DNA of 64,000 nucleotides from Caballeronia arvi (GCF_001544695.2 NZ_FCOM02000016.1:62001-126000); one strand, 5' to 3'; counted from the first letter of the stretch, positions 26,361 to 35,603 are shown. Notes: generated from the sequence alone by a model not told the origin. Numbers and translations are program-made.

Positions 26361-27758
26361 ATGCATTCGACTCCCGAAGCACTCGATCTGGCGCGGATCC
26401 AGTTCGCGTTCACCGTCTCGTTTCACATCATCTTTCCTGCGCTTTCCATCGGGCTCGCGAGTTTCATCGCGGTACTCGAAGGCGCCTGGCTCAAAACCGG
26501 CAAACCTGTCTACAAGGAACTGTGCCTCTTCTGGTCGAAGGTCTTTGCCGTCGCGTTCGGCATGGGCGTCGTGTCGGGCGTCGTCATGGCGTACGAGTTC
26601 GGCACCAACTGGGGCGGCTTTTCGACCTTCGCCGGTCCCGTCACCGGGCCGCTGCTCACGTACGAAGTGATGACCGCGTTCTTTCTCGAAGCGGGCTTCC
26701 TCGGCATCATGCTGTTCGGCTGGAACAAGGTCGGTCCGAAGGCGCACTTCGGCGCGACGCTGATGGTCGCGATCGGCACGCTCATCTCGACGTTCTGGAT
26801 TCTCGCGTCGAATAGCTGGATGCAGACGCCGCAAGGCTTTCGCATCGAAGGCGATCATGTCGTGCCGGTCGACTGGTGGGCGATCATCTTCAATCCGTCG
26901 TTCCCGTACCGGCTCGCGCATATGGCGATCGCGGCGTTCATCGTCGCGGCGCTCGTCGTCGCCGCCACCGGCGCGTGGCATCTGCTCAAGGGCCGCCGCG
27001 ATCCGGCCATCAAAAAGATGTTCTCGATGTCGCTCTGGCTGCTGCTCGCGTTGACGCCGATTCAGGCGCTCGTCGGCGACGCGCACGGCCTGAACACGCG
27101 CGAGCATCAGCCGGCGAAGATCGCGGCGATCGAAGGCATCTGGGAGACCGAGAAAGGCGGCACCGCGCTCAATCTCTTCGGCATCCCCGATATGGAAGCG
27201 GAGACGACGAAATACGCCGTGTCGATTCCGCATCTCGGCAGCCTGATCCTCACGCACAGCTGGGACGGCGAGATTCGCGGCCTGAAGGAATTTCCGAAGG
27301 AAGACCGTCCGAATTCGACGCTCGTGTTCTGGAGCTTTCGCGTGATGGCGGGTCTCGGCGTGCTGATGATCGTGATGTCGTTCGCCGCGTGGTGGCTGCA
27401 TCGCAAACGCAGGTTGTTCGATGCGCGCTGGTTCCATCGCTTCGCGCTCGCGATGGGCCCGACCGGTTTCATCACGCTGCTCGCGGGCTGGGTCACGACC
27501 GAAGCGGGCCGCCAGCCGTGGGTCGTCTATGGCGTGATGCGCACGGCCGATGCCGTGTCGCCCGTCACCGCGCAGCAGGTCGGCGTGTCGCTGCTGGCGT
27601 TCGTCATCGTGTACACGATCGTGTTCGGCACCGGCATCTACTACTTGCTGAAGCTCTTGCGTCACGGTCCCGCGCTGCCGGGCTCGCATACGCAACCATC
27701 CGACGGCAGCGCGCATCGTCCGTTGAGCCTCCCGCAACAGTCCATCGAAGGAGCGTAA
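26361..27758 (+). CDS. cioA: Cytochrome bd-type quinol oxidase subunit I (CioA type)
   Basis: 465-residue inner-membrane subunit that binds hemes b558, b595 and d and oxidises quinol, reducing O2 to water. Heme ligands are seen as FHIIFPALSIG (His about 22) and the later MKxx/His positions (FPYRLAHM). The short Q-loop after GDAHGLNTREHQPAKIAAIEG, with no long insertion, marks the cyanide-insensitive CioA subtype rather than E. coli CydA. GWVTTEAGRQPWVVYGVMRTADAVSP is the conserved C-terminal block. It is followed after 4 bases by cioB and a small DUF2474 gene, an intact three-gene operon. Confidence 0.95.
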   Translation: MHSTPEALDLARIQFAFTVSFHIIFPALSIGLASFIAVLEGAWLKTGKPVYKELCLFWSKVFAVAFGMGVVSGVVMAYEFGTNWGGFSTFAGPVTGPLLTYEVMTAFFLEAGFLGIMLFGWNKVGPKAHFGATLMVAIGTLISTFWILASNSWMQTPQGFRIEGDHVVPVDWWAIIFNPSFPYRLAHMAIAAFIVAALVVAATGAWHLLKGRRDPAIKKMFSMSLWLLLALTPIQALVGDAHGLNTREHQPAKIAAIEGIWETEKGGTALNLFGIPDMEAETTKYAVSIPHLGSLILTHSWDGEIRGLKEFPKEDRPNSTLVFWSFRVMAGLGVLMIVMSFAAWWLHRKRRLFDARWFHRFALAMGPTGFITLLAGWVTTEAGRQPWVVYGVMRTADAVSPVTAQQVGVSLLAFVIVYTIVFGTGIYYLLKLLRHGPALPGSHTQPSDGSAHRPLSLPQQSIEGA

Positions 27759-27762
27759 GCAC

Positions 27763-28764
27763 ATGGACCTGACTCTCGCCTGGGCCGCGATCATCGCATT
27801 GGGCCTGTTCCTTTACGTGGTGCTCGACGGCTTCGATCTCGGCATCGGCATTCTCTTTCCGTTCTTTCCCGACCAGCATGATCGCGACGTGATGATGAAC
27901 ACCGTCGCGCCCGTCTGGGACGGCAACGAGACCTGGCTCGTGCTCGGCGGTGCGGGACTTTTCGCCGCCTTTCCGATGGTCTATTCGACCGTGCTGTCCG
28001 CGCTCTATCTGCCGCTCGTGCTGATGCTCGTGTGCCTGATCTTCCGCGGCGTGTCGTTCGAGATCCGCGCGAAGGCGCAGCGCACGAAGCACATGTGGGA
28101 TCTCGCGTTCATCGGCGGATCGGCGGGCGCGACGTTCTTTCAGGGCGTGGCACTCGGCGCGTTCCTCGGCGGCATTCCCGTCGCCGATGGCCGCTTCGCC
28201 GGCGACGCCTTCGGCTGGTTCTCGCCCTTCTCGATCTTCACGGGCGGCGCGCTCGTCGTCACCTATGCGCTGCTCGGCGCGTGCTGGCTGATCGCGAAGA
28301 CCGAAGGCGACTTGCAGCGGCGCGTGTATCGCGTCGCGTGGCCGCTGACGGTGTTGCAACTCGCGACGATCGCGGTCGTCAGCATCTGGACGCCGTTGCA
28401 GGATGCGGGCATCGCGTCGCGCTGGTTCGATTCGCCGTTGTTCTATCGCCTGTTGCCGGTGCCGGTGCTCGTCGCGGTCTGTGCGTGGGCGATGCGCCGC
28501 TCGATTCAGTCGCGCCACGAGAAGCGTCCGTTCGCGGTGGCGCTCGGCTTCGTGCTGCTCGGTTATGCGGGCCTCATCGCGAGCATTTCACCGCACGAGA
28601 TTTTTCCCGGCGTCTCGATCTGGGATGCGGCCGCGCCCCGTTCCAGCCAGCTCTTCACGATCGTCGGCGCGGCGGTGATTCTGCCTGTGATCGTCGCGTA
28701 CACGACGCTAGGCTATTGGGTCTTCAGAGGAAAGGTGCGTCATGGCGAACATCACTACCATTGA
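27763..28764 (+). CDS. cioB: Cytochrome bd-type quinol oxidase subunit II (CioB type)
   Basis: 333-residue inner-membrane partner of CioA with 8-9 helices. It begins MDLTLAWAAIIALGLFLYVVLDGFDLGIGILFPF, the CydB signature with the conserved Asp/Trp positions. PVWDGNETWLVLGGAGLFAAFP and FRGVSFEIRAKA are the following conserved blocks. The start is 4 bases after the cioA stop behind GAAGGAG. The 3' end overlaps the DUF2474 gene by 23 bases. Confidence 0.95.
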   Translation: MDLTLAWAAIIALGLFLYVVLDGFDLGIGILFPFFPDQHDRDVMMNTVAPVWDGNETWLVLGGAGLFAAFPMVYSTVLSALYLPLVLMLVCLIFRGVSFEIRAKAQRTKHMWDLAFIGGSAGATFFQGVALGAFLGGIPVADGRFAGDAFGWFSPFSIFTGGALVVTYALLGACWLIAKTEGDLQRRVYRVAWPLTVLQLATIAVVSIWTPLQDAGIASRWFDSPLFYRLLPVPVLVAVCAWAMRRSIQSRHEKRPFAVALGFVLLGYAGLIASISPHEIFPGVSIWDAAAPRSSQLFTIVGAAVILPVIVAYTTLGYWVFRGKVRHGEHHYH

Positions 28765-28879
28765 GCGTGCGCGCAAGGCGTTCTGGTTCGTCGCACTTTG
28801 GATGGCGGGCGTCGGCGGCGCGATGCTGCTCGCGCTGCCGTTCAAGCTGTTGATCAAGGCGGGGGCGGCGATTCATTGA
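28742..28879 (+). CDS. DUF2474 small subunit-like peptide of the bd oxidase (45 aa)
   Basis: 45-residue single-helix membrane peptide, MANITTIERARKAFWFVALW then GVGGAMLLALPFKLLIK. DUF2474 genes are regularly found after cioAB and are thought to play a part like CydX, which stabilises the E. coli enzyme. The ATG lies inside the end of cioB, 23 bases before its stop, so it is translationally coupled. The basic N-terminus followed by about 20 hydrophobic residues predicts one inner-membrane helix. Confidence 0.85.
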   Translation: MANITTIERARKAFWFVALWMAGVGGAMLLALPFKLLIKAGAAIH

Positions 28880-28889
28880 GCGGGCACGC

Positions 28890-29939
28890 TCAAAACCACG
28901 CCGCCGCAATCACCCCGCTCACGATCCCGAACACGACAACGGTTACCGCCACCACCGCCAGCACGCGCGACGGAAACGACCGCGCGAGCATCGCGAGCGA
29001 CGGCACGCTGACGGGCGGCAAGGTCATCAGCAGCGCGCCGGCCGGTCCCGCCGCCATGCCGAGCGACAGCATCGCCTGAATGATGGGCACCTCGCCCGCC
29101 GTCGGAATCACGAAGAGCGTGCCGGCGACGGCGAACGCGACGATCCACAGCAGGCCGTTATCGATGTCCGGCCCGATGTGGGGAAAGAGCCACGCGCGCG
29201 CCGCGCCGAGCAGCAGCACGAGGACGATGTACTCCGGTACGAGCCGCAAGGTCATGCGGCCGAGAATCTTCACCCAGCGCGAGAACGCCGTGCCCGGCTC
29301 ATCCTCTTCGACCAGTTTCGCCAACGCCGCGCGCGATGCCGTCGCCTGCGCGGGCGTCACCATGCGATTCACCGCATAGCCCAGGCCGAACACCATCAGC
29401 ACGCCCAGCACGAGGCGCAAGCCGGTCCATTGCCAGCCGAGCACGAAGCCCATGAAAACCAGCGCCGCCGGATTGAGCACGGTATTGCCGAGCCAGAACG
29501 CGACAGCCGCGCCCGGCGCCGCCTCACGCGCGCGCAAACCCGCGACGACCGGCGCCGCGCAGCACGTGCACATCATTCCTGGCAAGGACATCAGTCCGCC
29601 GTTCACGACGCTGCCGAAGTTATGCTCGCCGAGCGCGCGCGCGACCCAGCGCGGCGGAATCAGCGCCTGCACCGCGGAGCCGAGCAAGAGGCCGAGCACC
29701 ATCGCTTGCCAGATCGCTTTGCCGTAGGCCATCGCGTAATCGAGCGCGGCCTGCCACGACGGCTCCGGCGCGCTCGCGGCCGTGCCCATCAGAATGGACT
29801 TGCCGATCGAATGCTGGCTCGCCGCGACGAACGCCCGGTTGTAGTACGGAAACCATTTGACGTAGAAGAGTCCCACGACGGCGATCAGCAGGAACACCAT
29901 CCAGCCGAGAGCGACGCGAGGTTGTCGGAGCGTGGTCAT
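28890..29939 (-). CDS. YraQ/ArsP-type permease (SO_0444 family)
   Basis: 349-residue inner-membrane permease with about 10 helices in two halves. The repeated motif reads GGLMSLPGMMCTCCAAPVVAG (about 113-133) and later IPTAGEVPIIQAMLSLGMAAGPAGALL. The Cys cluster CTCC is the hallmark of the SO_0444/ArsP-like group, which has been linked to efflux of metalloids or copper-like metals. A hydrophilic linker (AKLVEEDEPGTAFSRW) separates the halves. It is followed on the same strand, in transcription order preceded, by mnmH (29 bases apart), so the two may form one unit. The substrate is not known. Confidence 0.85.
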   Translation of the reverse strand: MTTLRQPRVALGWMVFLLIAVVGLFYVKWFPYYNRAFVAASQHSIGKSILMGTAASAPEPSWQAALDYAMAYGKAIWQAMVLGLLLGSAVQALIPPRWVARALGEHNFGSVVNGGLMSLPGMMCTCCAAPVVAGLRAREAAPGAAVAFWLGNTVLNPAALVFMGFVLGWQWTGLRLVLGVLMVFGLGYAVNRMVTPAQATASRAALAKLVEEDEPGTAFSRWVKILGRMTLRLVPEYIVLVLLLGAARAWLFPHIGPDIDNGLLWIVAFAVAGTLFVIPTAGEVPIIQAMLSLGMAAGPAGALLMTLPPVSVPSLAMLARSFPSRVLAVVAVTVVVFGIVSGVIAAAWF

Positions 29940-29968
29940 GATTTTTTCTTTGAAGAAGTGAGATGGAA

Positions 29969-31033
29969 TCAGAGCGCGGGCGTCGTCTCGGCGAGCCGGA
30001 CGAGCAAGGCTTTCGCCTGATCGACGCTATCGGCATCGTTCGGACGGAACTGCATGGGCGACGCGTGCGGCAATCCCGTATAGAGCGCCTGGCTGCTGCG
30101 TCCGTACGCGGGATCGTAATGACGGTCGATCAGCTCGGCAAAGAGCGCGGCGCGCGCGTCGTCGTCGATCAGACGATGCCAGTGCGTAACGAGCTCGCGG
30201 CTATGCAGTCCGATGAGCTTCGACAACTGCGTCTTGAAGAAGGCGGGATCGTCGAAGAGATGCGCGTAATCCTGCAGCAGAAACGCGATGCGGTCTTCGC
30301 GGCGCGCTTCCACCCGCACGCACGAGGCCGCGTGCAGGCTGTCGAGCACGGCATCGGGCACCGTGATCGCGCCGATGCGCCGGCCTTCCGCTTCGGCGAA
30401 AACCGGTTGTGCCGGATCGAAGGCCGACAGCGTCTGCAGCAGCGCCGAATCGAATGCCTTTTGCGACGGCTGCGGACGCCCCGGCAACGCGCCGAGCAGC
30501 GATCCGCGATGCGCCGCGAGCCCTTCCAGATCGAGCGTCTGCGCGCCCGCCGACGAGAGCGCCTGCAACAGCCGCGTCTTGCCGCTGCCCGTGTGGCCGA
30601 TCAGGACGACGTAGCGAAACCGCCGTGGCATCGTGCCGAGCCGCTCCATCACGTCGCGCCGGTAGCTCTTGTAGCCACCGTCGAGCTGACGCGCCTGCCA
30701 GCCGATCATATTGAGCCACGTCGTCATCGAGCCGGAGCGCTTGCCGCCGCGCCAGCAATAAATGAGCGGACGCCAGTTGCGCGGCTTGTCCGCGAAGAGC
30801 GTGTCGAGATGATGCGCGATGTTGCGCGCGACCATCGCCGCGCCGACGCGCGTGGCCTCGAACGGCGAGACCTGCTTGTACATCGTCCCGACGATCACGC
30901 GCTCCTCATTGCTGAGCACGGGCGCGTTGATCGCGCCGGGAATGTGATCCTCGGCGAATTCGAGCGGCGTGCGGACGTCGACGATTTCATCGAAATCGCG
31001 CAGACGGTCGATGGAAACGAGCAGGTTTTTCAC
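29969..31033 (-). CDS. mnmH: tRNA 2-selenouridine synthase
   Basis: 354-residue enzyme that replaces sulfur by selenium in the wobble uridine of tRNAs for Lys, Glu and Gln. The start is GTG 31033, giving VKNLLVSIDRLRDFDEIVDVR; no ATG fits the family N-terminus. The N-terminal rhodanese domain (1-125) has the catalytic Cys93 in LIYCWRGGKRSG. The P-loop GHTGSGKT is at about 146-153, and the rest is the MnmH C-terminal ATPase-like domain. It needs selenophosphate from SelD, which is not encoded here. It ends 29 bases before the YraQ-type permease. Confidence 0.92.
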   Translation of the reverse strand: MKNLLVSIDRLRDFDEIVDVRTPLEFAEDHIPGAINAPVLSNEERVIVGTMYKQVSPFEATRVGAAMVARNIAHHLDTLFADKPRNWRPLIYCWRGGKRSGSMTTWLNMIGWQARQLDGGYKSYRRDVMERLGTMPRRFRYVVLIGHTGSGKTRLLQALSSAGAQTLDLEGLAAHRGSLLGALPGRPQPSQKAFDSALLQTLSAFDPAQPVFAEAEGRRIGAITVPDAVLDSLHAASCVRVEARREDRIAFLLQDYAHLFDDPAFFKTQLSKLIGLHSRELVTHWHRLIDDDARAALFAELIDRHYDPAYGRSSQALYTGLPHASPMQFRPNDADSVDQAKALLVRLAETTPAL

Positions 31034-31177
31034 GGGCTTGCGGGCGGGCCATGGCTGAATCGAGCGAAAAATTATCGCATGCGGGCGCATTTCGGCTCTC
31101 GGGACGCGTTTTTGTCCCGATGCGCGGACGCACGCGATGCGGTTAAAGTGAGCGGATCGAACGTTCGGAGAAGAGCG

Positions 31178-32557
31178 ATGAGCTATCACGAGACGATCGG
31201 CGCGCGCCGCTACCGTTTCGACGATCTGAAGACGCTGCTCGCCCGCGCCAGTCCGCGCCGCTCCGGCGACGAGCTTGCGGGCATCGCGGCGGCCACGGAA
31301 GAAGAACGCGTCGCCGCGAAAATGGCGCTCGCGCAGACGCCGCTCGCCGCGTTCCTCGATGAACCGCTCATTCCCTACGAAGACGATGAAGTCACGCGCC
31401 TCATCGTCGATACGCATTCGCGCGACGCTTTCGCGCCGATCGCGCATCTGACGGTCGGCGAGTTCCGCGAATGGCTGCTCGCCGACAGCACCGATGCCGC
31501 CGCGCTCGAAAGCATCGCGACGGGCGTCACGCCGGAGATGGCCGCCGCCGTCTCCAAACTGATGCGCAATCAGGATCTGATCCTCGCCGCGAAGAAACGC
31601 CCGGTCGTCACGCGCTTTCGAACGACGATCGGCCTGCCCGGGCGGCTGTCGGTGCGGCTGCAGCCGAATCATCCGACCGACGACCCGAAAGGCATCGCCG
31701 CATCGATGCTCGACGGCCTCTTCTACGGCTGCGGCGACGCCGTCATCGGCGTGAATCCCGCCTCCGATTCGCCCGACGCCATCGGCCGCCTGCTCGCGAT
31801 GATGGACGAGTTCCGCCAGCGCTACGACGTGCCCATGCAATCGTGCGTCCTCACGCACGTCACCAACACGCTCGCGGTGATCGAACGCGGCGCGCCGGTC
31901 GATCTCGTGTTTCAGTCGGTCGCGGGCACCGAGCGCGCGAACGCGAGTTTCGGCGTGTCCCTGAAGCTGCTGGAGGAAGCGCACGACGCGGCTTTGTCGC
32001 TGAAGCGCGGCACCGTCGGCGATAACGTCATGTACTTCGAGACGGGACAAGGCAGCGCGCTGTCGGCGAACGCGCATCACGGCGTCGATCAGCAAACGTG
32101 CGAGGCGCGCGCCTACGCGGTCGCGCGCCGTTTCAGCCCCTTGCTGACGAACACGGTGGTCGGCTTCATCGGCCCGGAATATCTCTACGACGGACGGCAG
32201 ATCATCCGCGCGGGCCTCGAAGATCATTTCTGCGGCAAGCTGCTCGGCGTGCCGATGGGCTGCGACATCTGCTACACGAATCACGCCGAAGCCGATTCCG
32301 ACGACATGGACACGCTGCTCACGCTGCTCGGCGTGGCGAACGTCAACTTCATCATGGGCGTGCCGGGCGCGGACGACGTGATGCTCAATTATCAGAGCAC
32401 GTCGTTTCATGACGCGCTGTATATCCGCCGCGCGCTGAACCTGAAGCGCGCGCCGGAGTTCGAGGCGTGGCTGGAAAAGATGCGCCTGACCGATGCGCAC
32501 GGCGCGCTGCTTTCGCGAACTACTGCGCAACCTCTTCTCGACTGGATCGACGCATGA
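31178..32557 (+). CDS. eutB: Ethanolamine ammonia-lyase large subunit
   Basis: 459-residue catalytic subunit that converts ethanolamine to acetaldehyde and ammonia using adenosylcobalamin. ATG 31178 follows CGGAGAAG. Substrate residues are found in LSVRLQPNHPTDDPKG and FETGQGSALSANAHHGVDQQTCEARAYAVAR. Also seen are MGCDICYTNHAEADSDDMD and NFIMGVPGADDVMLNYQSTSFHD, both strongly conserved. Length matches E. coli EutB (453). It overlaps eutC as ATGA. There are no microcompartment, aldehyde dehydrogenase or EutA genes beside it. The cofactor could come from the cob locus that starts 5 kb away. Confidence 0.96.
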   Translation: MSYHETIGARRYRFDDLKTLLARASPRRSGDELAGIAAATEEERVAAKMALAQTPLAAFLDEPLIPYEDDEVTRLIVDTHSRDAFAPIAHLTVGEFREWLLADSTDAAALESIATGVTPEMAAAVSKLMRNQDLILAAKKRPVVTRFRTTIGLPGRLSVRLQPNHPTDDPKGIAASMLDGLFYGCGDAVIGVNPASDSPDAIGRLLAMMDEFRQRYDVPMQSCVLTHVTNTLAVIERGAPVDLVFQSVAGTERANASFGVSLKLLEEAHDAALSLKRGTVGDNVMYFETGQGSALSANAHHGVDQQTCEARAYAVARRFSPLLTNTVVGFIGPEYLYDGRQIIRAGLEDHFCGKLLGVPMGCDICYTNHAEADSDDMDTLLTLLGVANVNFIMGVPGADDVMLNYQSTSFHDALYIRRALNLKRAPEFEAWLEKMRLTDAHGALLSRTTAQPLLDWIDA

Positions 32558-33327
32558 TGAACGATGCTGACCCGTGGACGATGCTCAGGCGCTTCACGAA
32601 CGCGCGCATCGCGCTGGGCCGCGCGGGCAGCAGTCTGCCGACCGCGCCTCTGCTCGCGTTCGAGCTCGCGCATGCGCAGGCGCGCGATGCCGTGCATCAA
32701 CCGCTCGATACGGCCGCGCTCGACGCATCGCTGCGCGCCCTTGGATTCGATACGCTCGCCGTGCAAAGCGCCGCGCCGGATCGCGATTGCTATCTGCGCC
32801 GGCCGGATCTGGGCCGTGTGCTGACCGACGAAAGCGCTCAGCGGCTTGCGGCGCATGCGTCCACGTCCACCTCCGCGCCCGAGCTCGTTTTCGTCGCCGC
32901 CGATGGCTTGTCGGCCTTCGCCGCGCAACGTCATGTCGTGCCGCTGCTCACGAGCGTCCGCACGCAGCTCGAAGGCTGGAACGTCGCGCCCGTCGTGATC
33001 GCGACGCAGGCGCGCGTCGCGCTGGGCGATCGCATCGGCGAGCTTTTACGGGCGACGATCGTCGTCGTGATGATCGGCGAGCGGCCGGGCCTCAGTTCGC
33101 CCGACAGCCTCGGCCTCTATGTGACCTACGCGCCGCGCACCGGCCGCCACGACGCGGAACGCAACTGCATCTCGAACGTCCGCCCAGAAGGGCTCGATTA
33201 CGGCGCCGCCGCGTTCAAATTGCTGTGGATTCTGAACGAAGCGCGCAGGCTGAAGCTCACCGGCGTCGGCCTGAAAGATCTGAGCGGCGCGTTACCCGCA
33301 TCAGACACAAAAACGCTCGAAGCCTAA
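32554..33327 (+). CDS. eutC: Ethanolamine ammonia-lyase small subunit
   Basis: 257-residue partner of EutB that completes the adenosylcobalamin site. ATG 32554 overlaps the eutB stop. The N-terminus TNARIALGRAGSSLPTAPLLAFELAHAQARDAVH is the family signature. Further blocks are DRDCYLRRPDLGR, ELVFVAADGLSAFAAQRH and ERPGLSSPDSLGLYVTYAPRTGRHDAERNCISNVRPEGL. Its stop codon overlaps, by a few bases, the stop of the convergent sigma-54 activator gene. Confidence 0.95.
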   Translation: MMNDADPWTMLRRFTNARIALGRAGSSLPTAPLLAFELAHAQARDAVHQPLDTAALDASLRALGFDTLAVQSAAPDRDCYLRRPDLGRVLTDESAQRLAAHASTSTSAPELVFVAADGLSAFAAQRHVVPLLTSVRTQLEGWNVAPVVIATQARVALGDRIGELLRATIVVVMIGERPGLSSPDSLGLYVTYAPRTGRHDAERNCISNVRPEGLDYGAAAFKLLWILNEARRLKLTGVGLKDLSGALPASDTKTLEA

Positions 33328-35174
33328 ATACGCAACTTGCGATACAAGGTCGTGCGCGATATGCCGAGCGCGCGCGCCGTCGCCGATACGTTGCCGCCGT
33401 GCGTCCTGAGCGCCGCCGCGACCGCGCTCGCTTCGATGTCGGAAAGACGTGCGCCGCCCGCGCTTGCCGGCACGTCTTCCGGCTGAGTGCACTCGCCCAG
33501 TTCGTCGACGAAATCGTGCGGCAAATGTTCGATACGAATATGCGTGTCGTGATCGTCGAGCATCGCGGATGCCGTGCGCAACACATTGCTCAACTGCCGG
33601 AAATTGCCGGGCCACGGATGACGCGCGAAGAGCGCGAGCACGTCATCGCCGATGCTCACGACGCGGCCCGCAAAGCGCTCCTGACGCAACAGCTTGTCGA
33701 CGACCGCGCACAGGTCGGTGCGCGCGGCGAGCGGCGGCAGCGTCACCGAAAGACCGTTGATGCGGTAATAGAGGTCTTCGCGAAACTCGCCTTGCGCCAC
33801 GCATTCGCGCAGTTTGCGGTTGCTCGCGCAAACGAGCGTGAAATCCACCGGCACCGCACGCGCCGCGCCGAGCGGCTCGACCACGCGTTCCTGAAGCACG
33901 CGCAAGAGGCGGCTTTGCATCGCGAGCGGCATGTCGCCGATTTCATCGAGAAAGAGCGTGCCGCCATTCGCCTGCACGATCTTGCCGATCGCGCCGCGCT
34001 TCGCCGCGCCAGTGAATGCGCCCGGCGTATAGCCGAAGAGTTCGGATTCGATCAGGGTTTCGGGCAACGACGCGCAATTCACCGCGACGAACGGCCCGGC
34101 GCGGCGCGGCGAATCGCCGTGAATGGCGCGCGCGAGCATTTCCTTGCCCGCGCCCGTCTCTCCGCCGATCAGAATCGGGATGTTCTTGCCGATGACCTTG
34201 CGCACGCGCGCGACGAGGTCGTTCATCTGCGCATCGCCGGTGCAGAGATCGGCGAGTTTCGACGTCATCGGCTCGCACACTGGCGCACGCGATATGACCG
34301 TCGATGAAACGCGTCCCTGAAAATCCACGTTCGCGAACACGACGACGCCGCTATGCAGCTCCATCCGGCAAGGCGCTTCGCCTGCGGAAGCGATCAGCGC
34401 ATCGGCGCGCACGCCGAACAGGGCCTCGAGCGTCTGCGAGCGCAAAGCCCCGAGTTCGAGACCGAACTGGAACTGCGCACTGCGGTTCGCGCACAAGAGA
34501 CGTCCATCGAGATCGAAGACGGCGATGCCTTCCATCAGCGTGCCGATGAACTCGGGCCGGCTATGAAAGCGGATGCGCAGACCGTCGCCGAACGCGCTCG
34601 CGATGAGCCGGTTTTCGATCATCTGCCCGGACATTTTCACGAGCGCCATCGTGTGCTGGTGATAGCCGCGACGGTCGCCGGTGACATCGAGCACGCCGGA
34701 AAGATTGCCGTGCGGATCGAGGATCGGCACGCTCGAACAGGTGAGGAACCGATTGGCGCGCAGATAGTGCTGGTCGCCGTGCACGGTGACGGCGTTGCAT
34801 TCCGCGATGGTCGTGCCGATCGCATTGGTGCCCTGATGCGCCTCGCTCCACACCGCGCCCGCGCGCAAGGCGACTTTTTCGGCGCGGGCGAGGAAATCGT
34901 CGTCCCCGAGCGAATGCAGGATGAGGCCGCCCGCGTCGGTCAGCGCGATCATGCTGTGCGTGTTCGCGATCTGCGCGTACAGCGTTTCCATCACCGGCAG
35001 TGCGTGCGCGAACAGTGCGCGGCTTTCATCGAGCTTGACGGCGAGCGCCGCGCCCGACAGCACCGCGTAATCCGGACGCATCGTCTCGAAGAGGCCGAAC
35101 GTGGCCGAGCGCTCGTGCGAGTGACGGATGACGTCGCGTTGCTCCGGCCGCAAGGCCGCGCCGATGGCATGCAT
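33324..35174 (-). CDS. Sigma-54-dependent activator, AcoR-like (probable EutBC regulator)
   Basis: 616-residue enhancer-binding protein. A GAF-type sensor lies at about 60-190 (ALTDAGGLILHSLGDDDF and later FLTCSSVPILDPHGNLSGVLDV) and a PAS-like segment at about 210-300. The AAA+ domain has Walker A GGETGAGKE (about 337-345), the sigma-54 contact loop GAFTGA (385-390) and Walker B GTLFLDE (about 405-411). A Fis-type HTH ends the protein (VSATARALGISRTTLYRKLRI). The layout is that of AcoR/acetoin and EutBC-linked activators in Burkholderia. It is convergent to eutBC, so control of eutBC is likely but not shown by a promoter motif here. Confidence 0.92.
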   Translation of the reverse strand: MHAIGAALRPEQRDVIRHSHERSATFGLFETMRPDYAVLSGAALAVKLDESRALFAHALPVMETLYAQIANTHSMIALTDAGGLILHSLGDDDFLARAEKVALRAGAVWSEAHQGTNAIGTTIAECNAVTVHGDQHYLRANRFLTCSSVPILDPHGNLSGVLDVTGDRRGYHQHTMALVKMSGQMIENRLIASAFGDGLRIRFHSRPEFIGTLMEGIAVFDLDGRLLCANRSAQFQFGLELGALRSQTLEALFGVRADALIASAGEAPCRMELHSGVVVFANVDFQGRVSSTVISRAPVCEPMTSKLADLCTGDAQMNDLVARVRKVIGKNIPILIGGETGAGKEMLARAIHGDSPRRAGPFVAVNCASLPETLIESELFGYTPGAFTGAAKRGAIGKIVQANGGTLFLDEIGDMPLAMQSRLLRVLQERVVEPLGAARAVPVDFTLVCASNRKLRECVAQGEFREDLYYRINGLSVTLPPLAARTDLCAVVDKLLRQERFAGRVVSIGDDVLALFARHPWPGNFRQLSNVLRTASAMLDDHDTHIRIEHLPHDFVDELGECTQPEDVPASAGGARLSDIEASAVAAALRTHGGNVSATARALGISRTTLYRKLRI

Positions 35175-35323
35175 TGCCTCCTCCTTTTCCCTTCACCGCG
35201 GCAGATTCGGCCGAAGCGCCGCCCGCCGTCGCGTGAATGTCTCCTCGCGGCAATGTAACACTGTCGCGGCGCGCGGGCGATTCGAGGAAGCGCGGAGTTC
35301 CCGCGCGCGACGCCGTTACGCCG

Positions 35324-35497
35324 CTATAGCACCAGCGAACCCGCCGAAATTGCGACGACGAGGAAGATGACGAACAGGATCAGGAAGATGAAGAAGCAGA
35401 TCTTGGCGATCCCCGCCGCGCCGGACGACACGCGTGTAAACCCAAAAAACCCGGCGATGACGGAAATGACCGCGAAGAGAATGGCAAGCTTGAGCAT
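35324..35497 (-). CDS. DUF1328 (UPF0391) small membrane protein
   Basis: 57-residue peptide with two hydrophobic helices: MLKLAILFAVISVIAGFFGF, a short loop with SSGAAGIAK, then ICFFIFLILFVIFLVVAI. It matches the YtjA/UPF0391 family in sequence and length (53-60). The ATG at 35497 is chosen because it begins the conserved MLKLAILF. The family is often stress-induced; function unknown. The leader before it (35500-35560) has no obvious regulatory structure. Confidence 0.88.
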   Translation of the reverse strand: MLKLAILFAVISVIAGFFGFTRVSSGAAGIAKICFFIFLILFVIFLVVAISAGSLVL

Positions 35498-35603
35498 GGC
35501 AGGTCCGGTTTTGTCGTGATGCTCTTCGCTCTGCAAGCGGCGTGCCTCGACGTCTTTGTTTAAGGCGCGCGGAAAATAGGACGGTTAGTTGCGATATGAA
35601 CGG

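Noticed and set aside
29969..32530. An 853-codon open frame on the minus strand spanning mnmH and all of eutB
   Set aside because: Only its lower part is real mnmH (from GTG 31033). The upper part is Arg/His/Asp-rich shadow of eutB produced by the strong GC bias.
31178..35174. Ethanolamine microcompartment operon
   Set aside because: Only eutB, eutC and a regulator are present; no shell, EutA, EutE or EutG genes follow.
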